Shown: positions 26,085 through 36,268 of the stretch, piece by piece
Position numbering within the stretch: position 1 is the stretch's first letter
How the letters are laid out: each line of letters begins with the position of its first letter
Assembly: GCF_003965815.1 (NCBI RefSeq)
Contig: NZ_RXOE01000001.1
Location: forward strand, 1,302,001 to 1,366,000
Direction of reading: 5' to 3'
Length of the DNA: 64,000 bases
From: Variovorax gossypii
GTDB taxonomy: Bacteria; Pseudomonadota; Gammaproteobacteria; Burkholderiales; Burkholderiaceae_C
Translations under genes and position numbers: made by a program
Notes under the pieces: generated by a model
The model's input: only the letters and a program-made list of their open reading frames with translations
Database searches by the model: none
Told to the model about the DNA's origin: nothing

Positions 26085-27424
26085 GGCCCGAGGCATCGGC
26101 GCCGGCAATCGTCTACTACGGAGACGACTTCACCGGCGCGACGGACACCCTGGGCACGGCGGCACGCGCGGGCCTGCGCGCGCTGCTCTTCCTGAAGACG
26201 CCCGACGCGGCGCGCCTCGACCGCGCTGGGCCGCTCGACGTGCTGGGCATCGCGGGCGCGGCGCGCGCCATGACGCCGGAAGAGATGCAGGCCGAGCTCC
26301 GCCCGGTGGGCGCGCTGTTCCGCTCGCTCGGCGCGCGCGTGCTGCACTACAAGACCTGCTCGACCTTCGACAGCGCGCCGCACATCGGCTCCATCGGCGC
26401 GGCCGTGCGCCTGCTGCGCTCGGCCGTGCAGCAGCCGTGGACCGCGATCGTGGGCGGGCAGCCCGGCCTGGGCCGCTACTGCCTCTTCGGCAATCTCTTC
26501 GCCGCGGCTGGAAGCGGCGGCGAGGTGTTCCGCGTCGACCGCCATCCCACCATGAGCCGGCATCCCGTGACGCCCATGGACGAGGCGGACCTGCGGCTGC
26601 ACCTTGCCAGGCAGGGCCTGGCCGAGGTGCACTGCGTGCCCTTCACCGCCGCCTCGCGCGGCAGCGACGCACTCGATACCGCGCTGCGGCAGGCGCTCAA
26701 CGCGCCGCCCGCGGACGCCGTCCTGTTCGACGTCGCGGATGCCGGCCAGCTCGCGGCCATCGGCAAGGTCCTGTGGGCCCGCGCGCAGGGCGCGACCATG
26801 CTTGCCGTAGGCCCGAGCAGCGTGGTCGATGCGCTCGCCACGGCCATGCCTTCTTCGGGCGGCGCACGGGCCGTGCGTGCGAAGCTGGCGCCCGCGCGGG
26901 GGCCCGTGCTGGTCCTGGCGGGAAGCCTCTCGCCCGTGACCGCGTCGCAGGTCGCGGCCGCGAAGTCCTTCGACATCGTGTGGCTCGATGCACCGCAGCT
27001 CGCCCGACGCGACGCGGCAGCACTTGCCGACCAGGCGGAGGCGATCTCGCGCAGCCTCGCGCAGGGGCGCAACGTCCTGGCCTGCACGCGCGCGCCGCAC
27101 TCGACCGGCTCCCCGGGCATGCCTGCGGCGGCGGATCTCGACGCACAGGCCCTCGCCCGCGCCGGCGGCGACCTTCTGGCCGCCGTGCTGGCGAAGCAGC
27201 CGCTCGGGCGCATCGGCGTGGCCGGCGGCGACACATCGAGCCACGGCATGCAGGCGCTGGACGTGTGGGGCCTGTCATATGCCGCCGACATGGGCGCCGG
27301 CGCATCGCTGTGCCGCGTGCACAGCGACGACGCGTCGCTCGACGGCATGGAAGTCATGCTCAAGGGCGGGCAGATGGGAACGCAGGACGTGTTCGAGCAG
27401 CTGGTGCACGGCGACATCGCCTGA
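26081..27424 (+). CDS. DUF1537 (four-carbon acid sugar) kinase; candidate 3-oxo-isoapionate kinase (OiaK type)
   Basis: A 447-residue two-domain kinase. The N-terminal substrate domain begins IVYYGDDFTGATDTLGTAARAG, the DDFTG signature of DUF1537. The C-terminal nucleotide domain ends with GVAGGDTSSHGMQAL and LKGGQMGTQDVF, the family's GGDT and GG--G--D motifs. Known members phosphorylate erythronate, threonate, 3-oxo-tetronates or 3-oxo-isoapionate. The start ATG 26081 overlaps the RuBisCO-like stop (ATGA), so the two are translationally coupled. In this pairing the kinase would make the substrate of the RuBisCO-like decarboxylase. Confidence 0.87.
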   Translation: MRPEASAPAIVYYGDDFTGATDTLGTAARAGLRALLFLKTPDAARLDRAGPLDVLGIAGAARAMTPEEMQAELRPVGALFRSLGARVLHYKTCSTFDSAPHIGSIGAAVRLLRSAVQQPWTAIVGGQPGLGRYCLFGNLFAAAGSGGEVFRVDRHPTMSRHPVTPMDEADLRLHLARQGLAEVHCVPFTAASRGSDALDTALRQALNAPPADAVLFDVADAGQLAAIGKVLWARAQGATMLAVGPSSVVDALATAMPSSGGARAVRAKLAPARGPVLVLAGSLSPVTASQVAAAKSFDIVWLDAPQLARRDAAALADQAEAISRSLAQGRNVLACTRAPHSTGSPGMPAAADLDAQALARAGGDLLAAVLAKQPLGRIGVAGGDTSSHGMQALDVWGLSYAADMGAGASLCRVHSDDASLDGMEVMLKGGQMGTQDVFEQLVHGDIA

Positions 27425-27599
27425 GCTGCTCCCGGGGCCCTGCGGCAGCCCAGGCTTGTCCCAGGGGGCCTTCCGTCCTGTCGTGCACCCACCGCATGGC
27501 CTGCTGCTCCGCATCGAAAAAGAAAGAGGCCGCGGCGCGCAGCCCCAACGTCGTTCCAGGCCTACAGACAGAACACGCGCGCGGCGCCATGGTGTCGCC

Positions 27600-27809
27600 A
27601 TGACACATCCCATCGAACTCACCATCGAGGAGCCGCTGCCGGGTGCCTTTGTCTGGCAGCTGCTCGAAACCGACGATCAGGGCACGCACCCGCGCGTGCT
27701 GCGCAAGGCCTTCGAGCCTGCGGAGAGCTACGAGCTGGCGCTTTCGTCCGGCCAGCGCGCGCTGCAAAGCGAGATCCGGCATCGCGCGCCGCCTGGGGCG
27801 GGCGCATAG
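27600..27809 (+). CDS. Small conserved hypothetical protein
   Basis: A 69-residue protein (MTHPIELTIEEPLPGAFVWQLLETDDQGTHPRVLRKAFEPAESYELALSSGQRAL). The composition and the pattern GxFxW-L-E-------V---S/A--P---Y--AL look like a small conserved family seen in Burkholderiales, from memory. No signal or membrane segment. It stands alone after the DUF1537 gene, 175 bases away; those bases hold nothing I recognise. Function unknown. Confidence 0.65.
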   Translation: MTHPIELTIEEPLPGAFVWQLLETDDQGTHPRVLRKAFEPAESYELALSSGQRALQSEIRHRAPPGAGA

Positions 27810-27981
27810 CAGCAGCAACAAGCCGATTGCGCCCCGCATCAGCGGGAGCCGCGCATTCTTCGTTCTGGCCTGATGCCAATCTGCCGGGGGCCGGATGCCC
27901 CGGGGTACGGCCCGGGCCTCCTCGCCGTGTCGGAGAGGCGCCCGTGCCCCGCGCGATGGTCCGCGCGCCGGCCGCGATGCT

Positions 27982-28251
27982 TCAGGCGCGGAGCCCGAAG
28001 TCTTCGATGGTGAGCGTGATGGCCCGGCCAGGCGTTGCGCGGTAACGCGCGACGGCGGCAGGCTCTATCGCGTTGAAGTGCTCCTGGCACGCATCGAGCA
28101 GGTGCTCGCCGATCTCGCGCACGCCGAATTCGTCGTGCAGCGTCTCCTCGGAAATCTGCGCGATCGCTCGGGGGCCGCCGGGACCGTCGGGATAGAAGGC
28201 GAAGCGCACGCTGGCGGTGTCGAAGCAGTAGATGCCTTCGAAATTCATCAT
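27982..28251 (-). CDS. DUF1488-like small protein
   Basis: An 89-residue protein from paired ATGs at 28251/28248 (MMNFEGIYCFDTASVRFAFYPDGPGGPRAIAQISEETLHDEFGV ... HLLDACQEHFNAIEPAAVARYRATPGRAITLTIEDFGLRA). The order of a short beta-hairpin, I-S-E-T/ALxD-F, a helix with (F/Y)---R/H--IE--A and an end strand fits DUF1488 proteins such as E. coli YrdB, of unknown function. AAGAGAG before the first ATG may serve as ribosome site. The 260-base gap to the next gene shows no other feature. Confidence 0.6.
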   Translation of the reverse strand: MMNFEGIYCFDTASVRFAFYPDGPGGPRAIAQISEETLHDEFGVREIGEHLLDACQEHFNAIEPAAVARYRATPGRAITLTIEDFGLRA

Positions 28252-28511
28252 CTCTCTTGTCTCCTCGTGTCTGCCGGTGTCCGCATGTTTCCTTGCGGAC
28301 CGGCGGCGATTGGGCGCTCCCGGCGCGGCCATGGATGGTGGAAAGCAGCGCATGCGCGTGCAGGAAATGTCCTACGCGAATCGAGGCATGCGCTTTCACC
28401 CTGAAACGGCCATGGCTTCGTTTTCCGCGCGTCGATCCGGCGAAGATCGGGGCCTCCAGATTCGCGCTTCGCTGCATGCACTTTTCTCTTTCAACCGGAA
28501 GCCCTGAGCCG

Positions 28512-30203
28512 ATGACTGCGACCATCACGACGCGCCCTGCCCGGCTTCGCCCCGGGACCGTCGCGTCCGGCCTTGCCGCCGCCATCCTCGTCCTGCAGCT
28601 TGGCGCGTGCAGCAGCGGCCCCACCGAAGCGCAGCGCGAGGCCGCGGCCAGCACGCCGCCGCCCACCGACTGCACCGCCTGGGTCGGCACCGACCGCAAC
28701 GCGATGATGGGCGGCTACCTTCTGCCGCGGGATCCGAAGAACGGCAAGGGAGCCAAGGTCTGCGTGCCGGTGCTGATGACGGCCAACCGCCCGCCCGCCG
28801 GGTATGCAGGCGGCAACTACTACATCAGCGAGTTCACCGACGAAAAGCTCAAGGCCCGCTGGCGCGCCTGCAAGAAAGACCCGGCCTGCTTCAAGCGCAT
28901 CGACTCGCAGATGCAGCGGTGGCTGCCGCCCAACAAGGAGCGCGCCACGCGCTCGACCGGCGTGGTCGACCCGTCCGGCAGGATAGATCCCGACGGCAAC
29001 GTCGACCTGAAGCAGATCCGCCGCCCCGCCTTCTTCGCCAGGGCGCCGTACCGCGAGGGCATCGCCGAGGCCGACGCGCGCACCTACGTGGTGGAGTTCA
29101 CGGCGCCGCGCGACACCTTCGAGCGCATCGACCTGAAGATGACCGGCGACATCAAGCTGCGCGGCTGGTACATCGAAGGCGCGGGCATCGACGACGGCAA
29201 GGGAAAGAAGACGCGCGCGCTGGTCGTCATGGCGCCGGGCGGCGGCGGGCAGCTCACGGCCATCCAGCATCCCGACGAGGTTTCGTACCGCATCGACGAG
29301 AAGACCGGCAAGACCGTTCCGGTCAACTTCCCCAACGCGACCACCGAGACCATGGGCCAGCGCTGGTGGCGCGAGAACCTGTACGCGCTCAACAAGGCCG
29401 GCTTCGACGTGCTGGCCTACGACCGGCGCGGCGAGGGGCTGTCGGGCGGCTTCAGCGACACCAACACGCTGGAGCAAGGCGAGGACGTGTTCCGCGCGCT
29501 CACGGCGCTGGAAACCGGGCGCGGCCTGCGCATCCTCACGCCCAGGGGCGAGTCGCTCGAAGGCGAGGCCACCCGGGGCCGGCTGCTGGCGGGCATGCCG
29601 GCCAGCGAGATCCCGCTGGTGCTCGGCGGCTATTCGCGCGGCTCGATGTCCACCGCCTGGGCCATGACGAAGAACTACGTCGCCCAGTGCAGCTTCGACA
29701 TGCCCCAGCCCAACTGCACGCCGCCCAAGGGCCTGCGCAACATCCGCGGCGCGCTGCTGCTGTCTTCGTTCGCCAGCGGCGCGGGCTACGTGGGCGACTC
29801 GCCCGACCTGGCCGACCGCAACCTGTTCCTGGGCGGCATGGCGGCCGAGCACCACATCGTGTTCTATCCCAACTCGTCGACGCTCGCGGGCATGGACCGC
29901 TGGCCGGCCGCCTTCTTCGGCAAGGGCCTGTGGGACCGCGCGGAAACGCTGGAGGGCACCGTGGCCGCCTACAACCGCATCCGCGGCCTGAAGGAGATGG
30001 TGCTTGCGCGCGGGCCCCATTCCATCGAGACCTGGCCGGAGTCCGACCGGGCCTACCTGCGCGAACGCATGGTGGTGTTCGCCAAGGGGCTGATCGTCGG
30101 CGGACGCACCATTCCCGGCGCGCGGCCGTGGAAGGATTTCAAGTCGCTGGTGGCGACCACGCCCGACTCCTGGGAACCTTCCTCGCGGCCCAAGGGCCCC
30201 TGA
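28512..30203 (+). CDS. Large alpha/beta-hydrolase-fold lipoprotein
   Basis: A 563-residue lipoprotein: signal with lipobox LGAC (Cys36), then a Pro-rich linker and a 150-residue lead-in with several Cys and Lys. The hydrolase part shows ALVVMAPGGGGQLTAI (oxyanion region), DVLAYDRRGEGLSGGFSDTNT (strand 4) and LVLGGYSRGSMSTAW, with Ser as nucleophile in GYSRGS. The probable acid/base pair is in the last 100 residues (GPHSIETWPESD). These features fit a periplasmic or surface esterase or peptidase, but I recognise no named family. It is a single gene. ATG 28512 gives the lipoprotein signal; the frame itself is open from 28257. Confidence 0.78.
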   Translation: MTATITTRPARLRPGTVASGLAAAILVLQLGACSSGPTEAQREAAASTPPPTDCTAWVGTDRNAMMGGYLLPRDPKNGKGAKVCVPVLMTANRPPAGYAGGNYYISEFTDEKLKARWRACKKDPACFKRIDSQMQRWLPPNKERATRSTGVVDPSGRIDPDGNVDLKQIRRPAFFARAPYREGIAEADARTYVVEFTAPRDTFERIDLKMTGDIKLRGWYIEGAGIDDGKGKKTRALVVMAPGGGGQLTAIQHPDEVSYRIDEKTGKTVPVNFPNATTETMGQRWWRENLYALNKAGFDVLAYDRRGEGLSGGFSDTNTLEQGEDVFRALTALETGRGLRILTPRGESLEGEATRGRLLAGMPASEIPLVLGGYSRGSMSTAWAMTKNYVAQCSFDMPQPNCTPPKGLRNIRGALLLSSFASGAGYVGDSPDLADRNLFLGGMAAEHHIVFYPNSSTLAGMDRWPAAFFGKGLWDRAETLEGTVAAYNRIRGLKEMVLARGPHSIETWPESDRAYLRERMVVFAKGLIVGGRTIPGARPWKDFKSLVATTPDSWEPSSRPKGP

Positions 30204-30208
30204 GGCGA

Positions 30209-30397
30209 TCAGTACCTGCGCGGATCGACCGGCCGGCGGTCGTAGCGGTCGGGCACGCCGTCTCCGTCGCTGTCCCGGTTGCGCTCGTAGCGGTCCGGAA
30301 TGCCGTTGTGGTCGCGGTCCCGGTTGTGGCGATGGCGATCGTGGCCGCAGCCCACCGCGAGGGTGGCGACGGCGAGCAGAAGGATGAAGTGCTTCAA
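30209..30397 (-). CDS. Mini-lipoprotein with Asp-rich calcium-type repeats
   Basis: A 62-residue protein that needs a TTG start at 30397, because the frame has no ATG nearby; GGGAAA lies a few bases upstream. It reads MKHFILLLAVATLAVGC (lipobox, Cys17), then GHDRHRHNRDRDHNGIPDRYERNRDSDGDGVPDRYDRRPVDPRRY. The two DxDxxGxPDRYxR units look like type-3 thrombospondin/EF-hand calcium loops (D-D-G-PD). Short lipoproteins of this kind occur across Comamonadaceae. Its end is 6 bases from the end of the convergent hydrolase gene. Confidence 0.7.
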   Translation of the reverse strand: MKHFILLLAVATLAVGCGHDRHRHNRDRDHNGIPDRYERNRDSDGDGVPDRYDRRPVDPRRY

Positions 30398-30580
30398 GCT
30401 GGTTTTTCCCGTGGGTATGGGTGTTTTTCTGGGAATTCCAGTGTCCCGCTGGCTGCTGAAGACTCGCTGAGCCTTCGCTGAAGGCTTCGTGAACATCCGC
30501 CGCGCCCCGCGCCCGGGTTGAAAACCTCCACCGCACCGCCATTTCCTTCTGGTTCCGCCGACTGAAAGAAGAGGTGCTCC

Positions 30581-32448
<1,868 letters not shown>

Positions 32449-32511
32449 ACCGAAGGGGACCGCCCGGCCACCGCCGCGCCCCTTTCCAGGAGAACTCCGC
32501 CCGGAGTTTTC

Positions 32512-32538
32512 TAAAGTTTTCAATTGAACTACCGATAA
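32512..32538 (+). promoter_or_regulatory. Sigma-28 (FliA) promoter for the chemoreceptor gene
   Basis: TAAAGTTT (32512-32519), an 11-base spacer, then ACCGATAA (32531-32538). The published FliA consensus is TAAAGTTT-N11-GCCGATAA, so only the first base of the -10 element differs. It lies 66 bases before the MCP start, so that gene should be expressed with the late flagellar/chemotaxis regulon. Confidence 0.85.
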
Positions 32539-32546
32539 CCAGCGAT

Positions 32547-32583
32547 GGAGGGCGCCCCGGCGGTCGCCCTCCTTCTTCTTTTT
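32547..32583 (+). terminator. Intrinsic terminator hairpin within the MCP leader
   Basis: GGAGGGCG (32547-32554) pairs with CGCCCTCC (32565-32572), followed by TTCTTCTTTTT. It can stop transcription from kdsA. It begins only 9 bases after the sigma-28 -10 element, so for MCP transcripts it would form the very 5' end of the RNA instead, where it might protect the message. Confidence 0.75.
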
Positions 32584-32604
32584 CCTGGTTTCCGGAGTTC
32601 GATC

Positions 32605-34224
32605 ATGTTCCTGAGCAACGTCTCAATCGGCAAGCGCCTGGCCATCGTGCTGGGCATCATCCTGGCGCTCTTTCTCGCCACCAGCGCCGCCGCGGTGTGG
32701 AAGCTGCAGCAGCTCAGCCGCGAGATAGACGCCATGATCGAGGACAACGTGAAGACCGAGCGCGCCGGCTCCGACTGGCTGCGCCACACCACCGCCGGCG
32801 TGCAGCGGGCGGCGGCCATCGCCAAGAGCAGCGATGCCAGCCTGATCGACTACTTCGCGCCGGCCACGGCGGCGTCGATCAAGAACACCAACGAGCTGCA
32901 GAAGTTCATCGAGGAAAAGCTGGTCAAGCCCGACGAGCGCGCCCTGCTCGAGAAGGTCGGCAATCTGCGCAAGGCCTACCTGGGCGCGCGCGAGGAAGTG
33001 AGCAAGCTCAAGCTCGCCGGCGACCTCGACGGCGCCAACCGCGTCTTCGACTCGCAGTTCCAGCCCACCTCGGTGAGCTACATCGCGGGCGTGCAGCAGG
33101 TGGTGGACATGCAGCGCGAACAGCTCGATGCCGCCGCCGCCCGCGCCAACAACCTGCGCGCGCAGACCAGCACGCTGCTCATCGTGTGCTCCGCCGTGAG
33201 CCTGGCGCTCGGCGCCCTGCTGGCATGGCTGCTGGCCCGCAGCATCACGCGCCCGCTGCGCAGCGCCGAGAGCATGGCGCAGTCGATCGCGGCCATGGAC
33301 CTGACGGGCAAGGCCCAGTCCAGCTACGCCAGCGACGAGACCGGCCACCTGCTGCGCGCCCTCGACCAGATGCGCGACGCCTTGCAGGGCTCGCTGGCGC
33401 AGGTGCACGGCGTGGTGGCGAACGTGTCGACCGCCAGCACGCAGATCGCCGTGGGCAACCAGGACCTGTCCTCGCGCACCGAGGAACAGGCCAGCTCGCT
33501 GGAGCAGACGGCCGCGTCGCTGGAGGAACTGACCTCGACGGTCCGGCAGAACGCCGACAACGCGCGGCAGGCCAACCAGCTGGCCGCCTCCGCCTCGGAA
33601 GTGGCCACGCGGGGCGGCAACGTGGTGTTCCAGGTGGTCGAGACCATGGGCTCGATCAATGCCTCCTCGAAGAAGATCGTGGACATCATCGGCGTGATCG
33701 ACGGCATTGCGTTCCAGACCAACATCCTCGCGCTGAACGCGGCCGTCGAGGCGGCTCGCGCGGGCGACCAGGGGCGCGGCTTCGCGGTGGTGGCGTCGGA
33801 AGTGCGCAGCCTCGCGCAGCGCTCGGCCGCGGCGGCCAAGGAAATCAAGACGCTGATCGGCGACTCGGTCGAGAAGGTCGAGGAAGGCAGCCGCCAGGTG
33901 GCCGACGCGGGCCGCACCATGGAGGAGATCGTCGGCAGCGTGAAGCGGGTGACGGACATCATGGGCGAGATCAGCGCCGCGAGCCAGGAGCAGACCTCGG
34001 GCATCGAGCAGATCAACCAGGCCGTGACTCAGATGGACCAGACGACGCAGCAGAACGCCGCGCTGGTCGAGGAAGCCTCGGCCGCCGCCCAGTCGCTGCA
34101 GGAGCAGGCGGGCAGCCTCTCGCAGATCGTGGGCAGGTTCAGGCTCGAACATCAACGCCAGGCCGAGGAAGACACGACCCCGGGCATCGCCTTCAGCCCC
34201 ATGCATCTGATCGCGGCCCGCTAG
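32605..34224 (+). CDS. Methyl-accepting chemotaxis protein
   Basis: A 539-residue chemoreceptor: membrane helix 1 at about 11-33 ([21 protein letters not shown]), a four-helix-bundle periplasmic sensor, membrane helix 2 near 190-212 ([21 protein letters not shown]), HAMP ([22 protein letters not shown]), then the cytoplasmic coiled coil with the hairpin tip [44 protein letters not shown], which binds CheA/CheW. The length and sensor are of the Tsr/Tar class with a 4HB sensor. Glutamine/glutamate pairs suitable for methylation flank the tip. It is driven by the FliA promoter at 32512. The ligand is unknown. Confidence 0.93.
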   Translation: MFLSNVSIGKRLAIVLGIILALFLATSAAAVWKLQQLSREIDAMIEDNVKTERAGSDWLRHTTAGVQRAAAIAKSSDASLIDYFAPATAASIKNTNELQKFIEEKLVKPDERALLEKVGNLRKAYLGAREEVSKLKLAGDLDGANRVFDSQFQPTSVSYIAGVQQVVDMQREQLDAAAARANNLRAQTSTLLIVCSAVSLALGALLAWLLARSITRPLRSAESMAQSIAAMDLTGKAQSSYASDETGHLLRALDQMRDALQGSLAQVHGVVANVSTASTQIAVGNQDLSSRTEEQASSLEQTAASLEELTSTVRQNADNARQANQLAASASEVATRGGNVVFQVVETMGSINASSKKIVDIIGVIDGIAFQTNILALNAAVEAARAGDQGRGFAVVASEVRSLAQRSAAAAKEIKTLIGDSVEKVEEGSRQVADAGRTMEEIVGSVKRVTDIMGEISAASQEQTSGIEQINQAVTQMDQTTQQNAALVEEASAAAQSLQEQAGSLSQIVGRFRLEHQRQAEEDTTPGIAFSPMHLIAAR

Positions 34225-34264
34225 AAAGAGACCGCCAGGCTCTCGGCGGGAGAAAGAGGCGAAA

Positions 34265-34457
34265 CTAGGGCCTGTTCACACTATTTCAGGGGTCGCGAAG
34301 GGCAGCCAGGGCGGGCCGATCAAGGCGCGCGACGACGCGTGTGCACGCGCACACGCCAGGAGCGCAACGCCGAGTGGCCCGCCCTGGCTGCCCTTCCCGC
34401 AGGGTTGGCGCTCCCAGGGGCCAACGCGACCCCGGAAATAGTGTGAACAGGCCCTAG
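34265..34457. mobile_element. MITE-like palindromic element
   Basis: A 193-base element bounded by 33-base inverted ends (34265-34297 and 34425-34457) that begin CTAGGGCCTGTTCACACTAT and differ at one base. Inside them a second perfect 20-base pair follows (34298-34317 with 34376-34395), and in the centre an 8-base stem GCGTGTGC/GCACACGC (34337-34356). The right half has 29 extra unpaired bases (34396-34424). There is no coding frame that makes sense. The structure fits a non-autonomous miniature element or a large extragenic palindrome. The flanks (34225-34264, 34458-34485) show nothing else. Confidence 0.75.
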
Positions 34458-34485
34458 ACGCCAGCCTTTCTCCCCGGAGCCCAAT

Positions 34486-35322
34486 TTGTCATCCAACAAA
34501 GCTGCCCGCATTGCCCTGTCCGCCTCGGCGGCCGCGATAGGAAGCATCGCCGCGTACTGGACGCTTCTCGCCACACGCCAGGGGCACATCCTCTTCAACG
34601 CCCGCAAGCTGCCGGTCGTTCCGCTGTCCGACGATTTCTCGACCTACTCCCACACCGTGCCGGGCGGCATGGTCCGCGGCTACGTCTACCACCCGCAGGG
34701 CGAGGATGCCCTGCAGGACCTCTTCATCTATTTCGCCGGTCGCGGCGAGGACGTCCGCGCCACGGCCCAGACGCTGCACTGGCTGCCCGAGGGCTTCGGC
34801 TTCGCGGCAGTCAACTACCGCGGCGTGGCCGATTCGCAAGGGCATCCTTCGGAGATCGCCTCGGTGCAGGACGCCAGCCAGTTCGCCCGGCACCTGCGCA
34901 AGGCCTTTCCGCATGCGCGACTGCACGTGGTGGGGCGCAGCCTCGGCACGGGCGTGGCCATCCAGCTCGTCGCGCGGCAGGACTTCGCGAGCCTGCAGCT
35001 GGTGACGCCCTACGACTCGATGCTGGAAGTGGCGAAGAAGCGCTTTCCGCTCGTGCCGCTGTCGCTGCTGCTGCGCCACCAGTTCAATTCGCTCGAACAC
35101 TGCAAGGAGGTCGCGGCCAAAACCCAGGTGCTGCTGGCCGAGAGCGACGACGTCGTTCTGCCCGAGCGCTCGCAGAAGCTCATCGCGGCATGGCCCACGC
35201 CGGTCAGCGTGCAGACCGTTCCAGCCTCCGACCATCACAACATCATGGGCCTGGAGGCGACCTGGCTGCACCTCGTCGACTTCGCGCTGACCTCGATCCT
35301 TCCCGAGCCGAAGGTGGCGTAG
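34486..35322 (+). CDS. Alpha/beta hydrolase, membrane-anchored or exported
   Basis: A 278-residue protein from TTG 34486 (GGAG six bases before; no ATG is available). The N terminus NKAARIALSASAAAIGSIAAYWTLLATRQGHILF has a hydrophobic segment that may be an anchor. The hydrolase core has FIYFAGRGEDVRATAQTLHWLPEGFGFAAVNYRG, HVVGRSLGTGVAIQLVA (nucleophile Ser in GRSLG), LLAESDDVVLPERSQKL (acid) and ASDHHNIMG (His). This matches the small serine-hydrolase type of the ABHD12/13 or BAAT-like families. It starts 28 bases after the MITE-like element, so its promoter may be inside or next to that element. Confidence 0.8.
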   Translation: MSSNKAARIALSASAAAIGSIAAYWTLLATRQGHILFNARKLPVVPLSDDFSTYSHTVPGGMVRGYVYHPQGEDALQDLFIYFAGRGEDVRATAQTLHWLPEGFGFAAVNYRGVADSQGHPSEIASVQDASQFARHLRKAFPHARLHVVGRSLGTGVAIQLVARQDFASLQLVTPYDSMLEVAKKRFPLVPLSLLLRHQFNSLEHCKEVAAKTQVLLAESDDVVLPERSQKLIAAWPTPVSVQTVPASDHHNIMGLEATWLHLVDFALTSILPEPKVA

Positions 35323-35338
35323 CCGGTGTCGGCGCGCG

Positions 35339-36226
35339 CTACCGGTAGTGGCCCGCCATGAAGTCGATGAAGGCGCGCACCGCCGGCTGCACGTGCCGCG
35401 TGCGCGGATAGAGCGCCGCGTAGGTGCGCTGCCCGAGCGTGACACTCGGCAGCACACGGACCAGCGCGCCCGACTGCAGGTCGGCACGGACCGTGTGCCA
35501 TGTGAGCGCGGCAATGCCCAGCCCGCACTTCGCGGCCGAGTACAGCGCCGTGATCGTGTCGCATGCGAAGCGCGCATCGGGCCTGAACGCCTGCTGCCGG
35601 CCGTCGGGCATGTGCAGCGTCCAGTGCGACGGGCTTTCGGACCCGTTGTGCAGCAGGCACTGGTGCGCCGCCAGGTCCTCGGGTGTCGCGGGCATGCCGT
35701 GCTCGACGAGGTAGCGCGGCGCCGCGACCAGCACCATGTCTGAGACCGCCAGCGTCCGCGCCATCATCGAGGCGTCCTCGAGCCCGGCGCTGATGCGCAG
35801 TGCGACGTCGATGCCTTCGGCCACCAGCTTCGTGAAGCGGTCGGTGCAGACCACCTCCAGCCGGATGCCGGCGTGGCGCGACTGGAACGCCGGCAGCCAC
35901 TGCGGCAGGTCGAGCGTGGCGATCGCCAGCGGCATGCTGACCTTCAGCGTTCCCGAGGGCGCCTTGCCGTCGGCCGCGACATCCGCCTGGGCCGCATCGA
36001 GCCGCGAAAGAATGTCCGTGCATGCGGCGTGGTAGCGCTGCCCTGCCTCGGTCAGCGTGATACCGCGCGTGTCGCGGCGCACCAACTGCGCGCCCAGCGA
36101 TTTCTCCAGCGCCTGCAGCTGGCGCGAGAGGCTGGAGTGCGTGGTGCCCAGCGACTCGGCCGCGGCCGACAGGCTCTTCGCCTGCGCAATGCGTTGAAAG
36201 GCGCGCATCGCCTTCAGTTGATCCAT
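35339..36226 (-). CDS. LysR-family transcriptional regulator
   Basis: A 295-residue LysR protein of the CrgA/DmlR-like group: MDQLKAMRAFQRIAQAKSLSAAAESLGTTHSSLSRQLQALEKSLGAQLVRRDTRGITLTEAG is the winged HTH, and LKVSMPLAIATLDLPQWLPAFQSRHAGIRLEVVCTDRFTKLVAEGIDVALRI the effector domain start. It lies just downstream of the Tat-signal isochorismatase gene on the same strand (42 bases apart) and ends 16 bases from the convergent hydrolase. It probably regulates that enzyme gene or itself; the effector is unknown. Confidence 0.88.
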   Translation of the reverse strand: MDQLKAMRAFQRIAQAKSLSAAAESLGTTHSSLSRQLQALEKSLGAQLVRRDTRGITLTEAGQRYHAACTDILSRLDAAQADVAADGKAPSGTLKVSMPLAIATLDLPQWLPAFQSRHAGIRLEVVCTDRFTKLVAEGIDVALRISAGLEDASMMARTLAVSDMVLVAAPRYLVEHGMPATPEDLAAHQCLLHNGSESPSHWTLHMPDGRQQAFRPDARFACDTITALYSAAKCGLGIAALTWHTVRADLQSGALVRVLPSVTLGQRTYAALYPRTRHVQPAVRAFIDFMAGHYR

Positions 36227-36268
36227 GCGCCGCCCTCCTTCGCGTGCTTCCGGGGAAGCCGCGTATTT

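Noticed and set aside
28252..28511. A possible small gene in the gap before the alpha/beta hydrolase lipoprotein (frame 28232-28507)
   Set aside because: The translated peptide overlaps the DUF1488-like gene antisense, lacks a ribosome site and has shadow-like composition.
34320..34607. A 95-residue minus-strand frame over the right half of the MITE-like element
   Set aside because: It overlaps the palindrome and the start of the hydrolase gene, has no ribosome site, and its sequence is explained by the repeat.
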